Positions 58,504 through 64,000 of a stretch of 64,000 nucleotides of DNA are shown here, piece by piece. How positions within the stretch are numbered: position 1 is the stretch's first letter; each line of letters starts with the position of its first letter. A program made the position numbers and the translations under genes. The notes beneath the pieces are model-generated. The model was not told where the DNA came from and did not search any database. It saw only the letters and a program-made list of their open reading frames with translations. Location of the stretch: contig NZ_JAOTQN010000001.1 of the NCBI RefSeq assembly GCF_025641885.1, forward strand, positions 434,001 to 498,000, given 5' to 3'. This stretch comes from Pyrobaculum sp. 3827-6. Lineage in GTDB: Archaea > Thermoproteota > Thermoprotei > Thermoproteales > Thermoproteaceae.

Positions 58504-59990
58504 GGAAGCTCGCCAAGAGGGTTACTGAGGAATTCGGCGCGTACTCTCCCAAGACGGTTGTGTTCGTGGCGCCGACGGGGTACGGCAAGACGGAGGCGGC
58601 TCCCTACGCCTTTAAGCGCTCTGGCATGCCCAGGGCTGTCCACGTCGCGCCCATGAGGACTTTGGTGAAGGCGGTGTATGAGAAGTGGCTGAAGCACGCC
58701 GCCGCCGTCGGCTTGTCGGAGGATGACGTGGGGTGGCAGTACATGTCGGGCCGCGCCTCCTTCGGGAAGTCTCCGTACTTCTTGCGGAGGGCCGTGGCGA
58801 CGACATTCGACTCGTTCCTCTACAACTTGATGAAGTTACCTGTCGCGAGGATAGACGAAGGCGTCGCCCACTACGAGTTGCCTAGGTCGGCGATAGCCTC
58901 TTCCTTTGTAGTGTTTGACGAAGTGCATCTTTACGGTGGGGATCCCGGCCAACCCGACGTGCAGATGTTCTCGGCATTTCTCACGGCCTACGTAGCCGTG
59001 GCCGAGAACCCGGTCTTGATTATCACAGCGACCTTGCCGCAGTGCGTCGTCAAGGCGGTTGAGAAAGAGGCGGGTAAAGCCGGAGTTGAATATGCGTATG
59101 TAGACTATGAAGAGGTGGTTGACGAGGAGTATGAGGATTGGATAAAGAGGCACTTCTCAATAGAGACGCGTGTGGTTGAATCTATTGAGGAGGTGCCCAG
59201 CCACGTCTTTTCCAAAAAGACGCTGTTTGTGTTCAACACGGTGGAAAAGGCCGTGCAGTTTTACCAAAAGATTAGGGGGGACGGCGTGGTGCTTATCCAC
59301 GGGAGGTTCGCCCAGAGGGATAGAGAGGCGAAGGAAGATGCATTAAAGTTGGCCAAGACGGTAGTGTCAACTCAAGTCGTGGAGGTCGGCATAGATATAG
59401 ACGCCGATGTCGTCGTGACCGACGCGGCGCCGATAACATCTCTCGTCCAGAGGGCCGGCAGGGCCTGCAGGAGGGAGGGCGCCGGGAGGAGGGTGTGCAA
59501 GGTGTACGTGGTGAAGGGGGACGGCGACGGCGTCTACGATCCCAACATTGTCAAGAAGTCTGTCGAAGCGGTGGAGGCTGGCGTCGACTGGAAGCACCCG
59601 CGCGAGGCCATAGAGAGGGTGTACGGCGGATGTGCCATCGACCTGGATCCGGAGGCGTACGTACTGCTTAAGGAGCTCGACACGAGGCTCCACTTGGGGT
59701 TTTCAGACGCCAAGAAGTTGCTGAGAGCCTTCTGCGAAAGGGGGAGGGGGCTGGCGAGGGATGTGCTGATGGTGCCCGTCTATGTGGGCAACAATCCGCC
59801 GTCCCCCGAGCCGGACCTCATGATTCCGGTGGGCGTGAAGCTCGCGGCCAGGCTCCTGGAGCTCGGCGCGGGGCTCCTCAAAACCGGGGGTTGCCCCGGC
59901 GATCTCTGCGAGGCGCTCCTCAGGGGGTGCGCCACGCTCCACTACCCTAAATATGACGGGGAGCTGGGCCTGCTGGTTGAGGAGGCATGA
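58494..59990 (+). CDS. cas3': Cas3' helicase
   Basis: 498 residues (GTG 58494; ATG 58500 is equally possible). Superfamily 2 motifs: Walker A APTGYGKTEA, motif II FVVFDEVHLYGG (DEVH), motif III IITATLP, motif IV-V FNTVEKAV and STQVVEVGIDID, motif VI SLVQRAGRACR. The HD nuclease is a separate gene downstream, as is usual in type I-A. Unwinds target DNA. Confidence 0.93.
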   Translation: MYMRKLAKRVTEEFGAYSPKTVVFVAPTGYGKTEAAPYAFKRSGMPRAVHVAPMRTLVKAVYEKWLKHAAAVGLSEDDVGWQYMSGRASFGKSPYFLRRAVATTFDSFLYNLMKLPVARIDEGVAHYELPRSAIASSFVVFDEVHLYGGDPGQPDVQMFSAFLTAYVAVAENPVLIITATLPQCVVKAVEKEAGKAGVEYAYVDYEEVVDEEYEDWIKRHFSIETRVVESIEEVPSHVFSKKTLFVFNTVEKAVQFYQKIRGDGVVLIHGRFAQRDREAKEDALKLAKTVVSTQVVEVGIDIDADVVVTDAAPITSLVQRAGRACRREGAGRRVCKVYVVKGDGDGVYDPNIVKKSVEAVEAGVDWKHPREAIERVYGGCAIDLDPEAYVLLKELDTRLHLGFSDAKKLLRAFCERGRGLARDVLMVPVYVGNNPPSPEPDLMIPVGVKLAARLLELGAGLLKTGGCPGDLCEALLRGCATLHYPKYDGELGLLVEEA

Positions 59991-60652
59991 CGATCTACTC
60001 CTGGGAGGGGGAGGACCTCTGGGAGCATAGTCTACTCGCGGCCGAGGCCGGCCGTTGCCTCTTCCCGGAGGAGGTGGAGCTGTACAACAAGAAGGTCTCC
60101 CAGCTCGCGGGCGTCGACGCAGACTGGTGGACGCTCACGGCTCTGCTACACGATGTTGGCAAGGCGCACAGAGCCTTCCAGAAGCCGCCCTACAAGAGCT
60201 TCAGGTGTCACGAGTTTTACTCGGCGGCGTTCGCCTATAGGGCCCTGGCGCGCTACGGATACGCCGCGCACGTCGTGGCGCTTGCCGTAGTGCTCCACCA
60301 CCACGCCATGGAGAGGGTGCACAGATGCCTCAACACAGCCCCCTTCGATCCAGTGGAGGAGCTGCCGGAATACGTCTCTAAGGTGTCATACAAGGTCGGC
60401 ATTAAGCTAGATAAATGGAGCCATATAGCTGTTAGAGATGTCTTGAAGAACATATCAAACCCGAAAATATACAAGACAGCGCTGATAGCCGTACTCCCGC
60501 TTGTGATAGGCGATAACTTAGCCGCGTATAAAAGAGACCAAGTGGTAGCTAGAGTTGTTGCCGAGACGATGCGGGAACATACGTCTCGGCTCATTAAATG
60601 TGTCTATAGCAAGCTGGTTAGTTGTGGGAGTTGCGTCGGATCACCTGCCTAA
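59987..60652 (+). CDS. cas3'': Cas3'' HD nuclease
   Basis: 221 residues. HD motif in LTALLHDVGKAHRAFQ, first His in LWEHSLLAAEAG, later VLHHHAMERVHR. Metal-dependent nuclease acting with Cas3'. ATG overlaps the cas3' stop by four bases. Last gene of the interference operon; C-terminus has four cysteines (KCVYSKLVSCGSCVG). Confidence 0.9.
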   Translation: MTIYSWEGEDLWEHSLLAAEAGRCLFPEEVELYNKKVSQLAGVDADWWTLTALLHDVGKAHRAFQKPPYKSFRCHEFYSAAFAYRALARYGYAAHVVALAVVLHHHAMERVHRCLNTAPFDPVEELPEYVSKVSYKVGIKLDKWSHIAVRDVLKNISNPKIYKTALIAVLPLVIGDNLAAYKRDQVVARVVAETMREHTSRLIKCVYSKLVSCGSCVGSPA

Positions 60653-60788
60653 CGTGCTTGTGGAGCTTTGTACAGAGGTTAGCGGCGGGGGTGTAGCGTA
60701 TACTAGGGAGAGTGAGCAAAGTGGGCTTGGGGGGGGGGGTACTTTGTGGTGGGGTGTGGTTGTTTTGGGTTTGGGTGGTGGGTTGCGT
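60653..60788 (+). other. G/T-rich intergenic, possible G-quadruplex
   Basis: The plus strand from about 60719 to 60783 is almost only G and T, with a run of ten G and the groups GGGTTTGGG and GTGGTGGG. It may form G-quadruplexes in the transcript of the cas operon's 3' end. No gene. Confidence 0.5.
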
Positions 60789-61838
60789 CTAGGTGGAGAG
60801 CTGTGCTGGGTTTGTGAGGTAGTCGGCTAGTCTTACGATGCCGTATATGATGGCGTAGGTTATGGTGCCGAATAGGGGGCCGATGGCTTTGACTGTTGTG
60901 GTGTAGAGGTGTAGCATGTAGTAGTAGAGCCAGAGGCCGTCTGCGAGTCTGTAGGCGCCTACTATTCCGCCTATTTTCCGGCCTTTGAGGGTGTCGGTGA
61001 GGGTTATGCCGAGTACGGTGGTGAAGACTAGGGCTGGGAAGGTGGCTTCGGTGAGGGGGTCTAGGTGGCCTATGTGGGTTTGGGTTAGGTGCCAGGCGAG
61101 GGCTATGGCGATGGGGGCGAAGAACATTGCGGTTTTGCCCATGACGACGGCTATGGGGATTGAGTGTCCGCGGTATTCTATTGAGAGGATCTCTGTGGCG
61201 GCCCAGAAGTAGGCGAGGCCTGTGGCGAAGATGAAGAGGTGTGTGAGTGGGTGGACTTGGGCGCCTGCAGTGTCCACCGCGGCGGCGGCGAGGAGGGGGG
61301 CGACGGATAGGTTGAAGGCGAGGCGCCTCCCCACCGCGATCATGGATAGGGGGAGGCCGGCGGCGACTGCGTAGAGGAGGGGGGTGGGGTCTGCCTTGGC
61401 TAGGTGGGCTACGGTGATGGCGGCTGTTAGGAGTAGCGAGGCTGTCCAGAGCTGGCGGGTGTCCAGCCAGCTACCTTCCTCGCCTCTCTTGGGTAGGCGT
61501 ATTAACATGGAGGTGATGGCGGATGGTATTGCGTAGAGGTATGCCTTGATGGGGTGGTTGAGGGGGCCGAGGGGCATTTCGGGGGGTATGCTGATCTTCA
61601 GCAGGTAGGAGGCTGTGTAGAAGGTCCAGTACCACACTAGTAGGTACTTCCCCGGCTCCCAGCCCTTTACGAGCCAGTAGGTGGCGGCGGTGGCGGCGGC
61701 TGATGTGGCTACGGTTTTAAGCAGGGCGTCCCAGAAGGGGTCGGGCGCGAGGCGGTGGGGCCACAGCTGGGTGAGCACGGCGAGGCCTGCGAGGCCCATG
61801 GCCACTAGCCTCAGCTCCGCGCCGTACACCACCAGCAT
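60789..61838 (-). CDS. Membrane protein, about ten helices, unknown
   Basis: 349 residues, mostly membrane helices (LVAMGLAGLAVLTQLW, YLLVWYWTFYTASYLLKISI, LFIFATGLAYFWAATEILSI, ALVFTTVLGITLTDTL). No transporter signature recognised. ATG 61838 with a TATA-like TTATAAG box about 20 bases upstream. Convergent with the cas operon. Confidence 0.65.
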   Translation of the reverse strand: MLVVYGAELRLVAMGLAGLAVLTQLWPHRLAPDPFWDALLKTVATSAAATAATYWLVKGWEPGKYLLVWYWTFYTASYLLKISIPPEMPLGPLNHPIKAYLYAIPSAITSMLIRLPKRGEEGSWLDTRQLWTASLLLTAAITVAHLAKADPTPLLYAVAAGLPLSMIAVGRRLAFNLSVAPLLAAAAVDTAGAQVHPLTHLFIFATGLAYFWAATEILSIEYRGHSIPIAVVMGKTAMFFAPIAIALAWHLTQTHIGHLDPLTEATFPALVFTTVLGITLTDTLKGRKIGGIVGAYRLADGLWLYYYMLHLYTTTVKAIGPLFGTITYAIIYGIVRLADYLTNPAQLST

Positions 61839-61867
61839 TGGGCAATCTGTGTTCCTACTTATAAACC

Positions 61868-62342
61868 TTATGGTGTCGGCCGCGCCGCGGCTTTTCTGAC
61901 GTATTCCACCACGTCTTCTACCTCTCTCTCGACCTGGTCCAGCGATCTGCAGCGCGGGAGAGCCCCCTCGGGGTCGAGGCCGCTGTGCTGGAACTGGCCC
62001 AGGTCCAGGGCCTTCTCCACGGCCAGCTCCAGCCCCTCGCCTCCTGGGTGCTGGGCCACCTCTTTCATCCCGGTGACGGGCATCATGGCGATTACCAGAT
62101 CTACCCTAGCCACCCGGCGGCCCCGCCCTCCCCTCGCCGGGGTAGAGGCCGCCGAGCCTTTCCCTTTGTTGAGCCGCCGCGGCCAGGAGGGCCTTCACTG
62201 CTTGGAACGCCTCGCTGGCCGCGTTTCTGTACATGCCGTTTTCAAGAAAGCGGAGGGCTAGCTCAGCCTCGTAAACGGCCTCCCTCAGCCTGTCTTCACT
62301 ATACTTGTCGAGGCTGATCCACGGCTTCGCCGTTGACTCCAC
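61868..62342 (-). pseudogene. PaREP1 family gene, frameshifted
   Basis: The first part (from GTG or ATG at 62342) has AKPWISLDKYSEDRLREAVY and YRNAASEAFQAVKALLAAAA, the N-terminal family blocks. After GLYPGEG the frame is lost; the rest is in another frame from about 62130 down to 61868: RVDLVIAMMPVTGMKEVAQH and LDLGQFQHSGLDPEGALPRC. The shift lies in GGGGAGGGCGGGG near 62120-62140. One-base indel or assembly error. Confidence 0.75.
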
Positions 62343-62379
62343 GTCTAAGTCCTACAAACTTGTTATATAGCTAACCGCG

Positions 62380-62570
62380 TTGGGCGAATAGCTGGCCGAG
62401 GCGGTGGCGTTGTGGACTGCGTTCTACATGGGGGCGGCGGGCGCCTGCGAGGTGTTGATTTTGGTTGCGCCCTTCGCTGTGTCTGTGTTCTGGAGGCGCG
62501 GGGGGTCTTGCGGGGGTGGCTGTGGGGCTTTTCGCTTCCGGCCGCCCGGCGCCGTCTATTTATATGTCTT
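62380..62570 (+). pseudogene. Fragment of a membrane protein (uncertain)
   Basis: After a TATA-like GTTATATAG the plus strand has TTG, GGC, GAA, TAG, then LAEAVALWTAFYMGAAGACE and VLILVAPFAVSVFW, one to two membrane helices, then a frame change. No family recognised. The end overlaps the promoter of the next gene. Confidence 0.35.
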
Positions 62571-62588
62571 ATTACATGTGTAATTATT

Positions 62589-64000
62589 ATGGCTGTAATA
62601 AAACTTTACGGGAGGGAGAGGGAGCTCGCCCTGCTGGGGCGTCTTAAGCCTCCTTTTCTCGCTGTGGTGTATGGCCGGAGGAGGATTGGCAAGACTGCGT
62701 TGGTGCTGTCTTTCATCTCGGCGAGGCCCCACCTGTACTTCTTTGTCAACCCGAAGAAGCCCCGGGGGGTGTTGCTGGAGGAGTTTGGGGAGGCGCTGAG
62801 GAGGGTTGCGGGGCTCCCGAGCTACGTCCGGTTTGCGGATTGGGAGGAGTTTTTCGACGTGTTGTTCCAGCTTAGGGGGTACGTGGTGGCTTTTGACGAG
62901 TTTCAGTGGTTTTTGGAGACGGCGCCTGAGGTGCCCTACATACTGCAGAAGATGTGGGATACGCGTGTGGAGAAGCCCTCGGTTATCCTCACCGGCTCGG
63001 TTGTTGGAATGGTGAAGAGGCTTGTGGCGGAAGCGGGGTCTCCCCTCTTCGGCAGGGCGGACCTCGTGCTGGAGCTGGGCGAGCTGGAGCCCCCCGCAGT
63101 GTTCCGGTGGCTGGGGGATATGGGTGTGGTGGGGGAGGAGGCTTTCAAGCTCTTTCTCCTATTCGGCGGGGTGCCCTACTACTACCGCCTTGCTCAGCAG
63201 TGGGGGGTTAAGACGGCGGAGGATGCCGTGAGGCTTCTCGTGGCTGGCGAGGGCGGCCCCTTGAGGCACGAGGTGGAGTTCGTCCTCGCCGAGTCTCTAG
63301 GCCGGGAGTACCGCACACACCTGGCGATTCTAGACGCCGTAGCAGGAGGCGCCACCAAGCTGGAGCAGATAGCCAGCCGCGCCGGTGTGAAGGCCACGTC
63401 TCTCCCGCCCTACCTCAACGACCTGGTTAATCTCCTAGGCGTGTTGGAGCGGCGCAGGAGCAAGAGGGTCTATTACGAGATTAGAGATAGGTTCTACGCC
63501 TACTGGCTGAGGTCTGTGTATAGACACGGCGACGTGGCGGCGGGGGAGGCCCTGGTGGAGGCCGCGGTTAGGGAGCTGGAGCGTTTCTACCCGTGGGCTT
63601 TCGAAGCCGCTGTTAGGCAGATACTGCCCAGGTTCTACCCCGTCAAGAAGGTGTCCAGGGAGGTGGTGCACATCAGAGAGGGGGGTAGGCGCGTCCAGCT
63701 GGACGTGGACGCCCTGGGGGTAGACGAGGAGAGGAGGTTCGCGGTGCTTGCCGAGGCTAAGTGGGGCGCCGCGGACCCCCGCGAAATAGTGCCGAAGCTT
63801 AGGAAGGCCGCGGAGATGCTCATCCCCCCAGGGTGGACGACGCGGCTGGCCATCTTCGCCAAGTCCTTCACCGCGGAGACGGAAGAGGCAGACCTCATAG
63901 ACCTCGGGACCATTCTCCAAAACCTCGCCCAGTCCACTCCAAGCGTGTACACTCCTCAAACGTCAAAGCCCCGCGGCGGCTCCGCAGAGCCCGACGTCGT
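62589..64000 (+). CDS. Archaeal ATPase with DUF234-type nuclease domain (3' end outside window)
   Basis: At least 470 residues; the frame from ATG 62589 has no stop before the window end. N-terminal KLYGRERELALLGRLKPPFL then VVYGRRRIGKTALVLSF (Walker A), VVAFDEFQWFLE (Walker B) and VILTGSVVGMVK (sensor), then a winged helix (LAILDAVAGGATKLEQIASR) and a C-terminal VQLDVDALGVDEERRFAVLA then EAKWGAA, the DUF234 nuclease-like part (D...E-X-K). TATA box CTATTTATATG about 26 bases upstream. These ATPases are widespread in hyperthermophiles; function unknown. Confidence 0.88.
   Translation, partial: MAVIKLYGRERELALLGRLKPPFLAVVYGRRRIGKTALVLSFISARPHLYFFVNPKKPRGVLLEEFGEALRRVAGLPSYVRFADWEEFFDVLFQLRGYVVAFDEFQWFLETAPEVPYILQKMWDTRVEKPSVILTGSVVGMVKRLVAEAGSPLFGRADLVLELGELEPPAVFRWLGDMGVVGEEAFKLFLLFGGVPYYYRLAQQWGVKTAEDAVRLLVAGEGGPLRHEVEFVLAESLGREYRTHLAILDAVAGGATKLEQIASRAGVKATSLPPYLNDLVNLLGVLERRRSKRVYYEIRDRFYAYWLRSVYRHGDVAAGEALVEAAVRELERFYPWAFEAAVRQILPRFYPVKKVSREVVHIREGGRRVQLDVDALGVDEERRFAVLAEAKWGAADPREIVPKLRKAAEMLIPPGWTTRLAIFAKSFTAETEEADLIDLGTILQNLAQSTPSVYTPQTSKPRGGSAEPDV

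Overview
The window looks like the chromosome of a hyperthermophilic crenarchaeon of the Thermoproteales, most likely Pyrobaculum or a close relative. Reasons seen in the sequence: several copies of the Pyrobaculum repeat-protein family PaREP1, high-GC coding DNA with AT-rich TATA boxes about 26 bp before many start codons (leaderless messages, frequent GTG and TTG starts), a tRNA-His that needs removal of an intron in its T arm, archaeal aIF2-gamma and wyosine synthase, and a type I-A CRISPR-Cas system. No species is claimed.

Layout. 1-16 kb is ordinary chromosome: PaREP1, tRNA-His, a surface protein, a glycosyltransferase, homoserine kinase, two damaged VapBC pairs, FAU-1, sufC-sufB, queE, an M19 dipeptidase and a very large repeat-bearing surface protein. 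15.6-25.3 kb is decayed DNA: a cas6 C-terminal relic, PaREP1 relics, broken nuclease, protease and transporter genes, with a few intact genes between (winged-helix regulator, coiled-coil nuclease, M48-like protease, TauE/SafE permease). 25-44 kb is dense again: MFS transporter, tungstate transporter tupABC with a divergent ModE-like regulator, a PadR gene with duplicated operator and promoter, secreted proteins, an iron-type ABC transporter, aIF2-gamma, a membrane-tethered winged-helix protein, Nudix, Taw1, and two tandem TenA genes. 44-48 kb has a ruined AAA ATPase, PaREP1, Thi4 and an MFS transporter.

48-60.7 kb is the CRISPR-Cas locus: cas6 reads away from a leader and an 18-repeat array; two small winged-helix genes with an operator over their start codon follow; then cas4-cas2-cas1-csa1 on the minus strand, and csa3, csa5, cas7, cas5, cas8a2, cas3', cas3'' on the plus strand. 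A shared 14-bp motif lies at the same distance and orientation upstream of the TATA boxes of csa1 and csa5, so adaptation and interference operons may share one regulator, with Csa3 the obvious candidate. An orphan degenerate CRISPR repeat sits beside cas4. The window ends inside an intact archaeal ATPase.

Unexpected signals: a two-copy, roughly 178-bp element with terminal inverted repeats and apparent compensatory changes in an internal hairpin; and a set of broken genes in which nearly all clear premature stops are TAG, often where a glutamate codon would fit.
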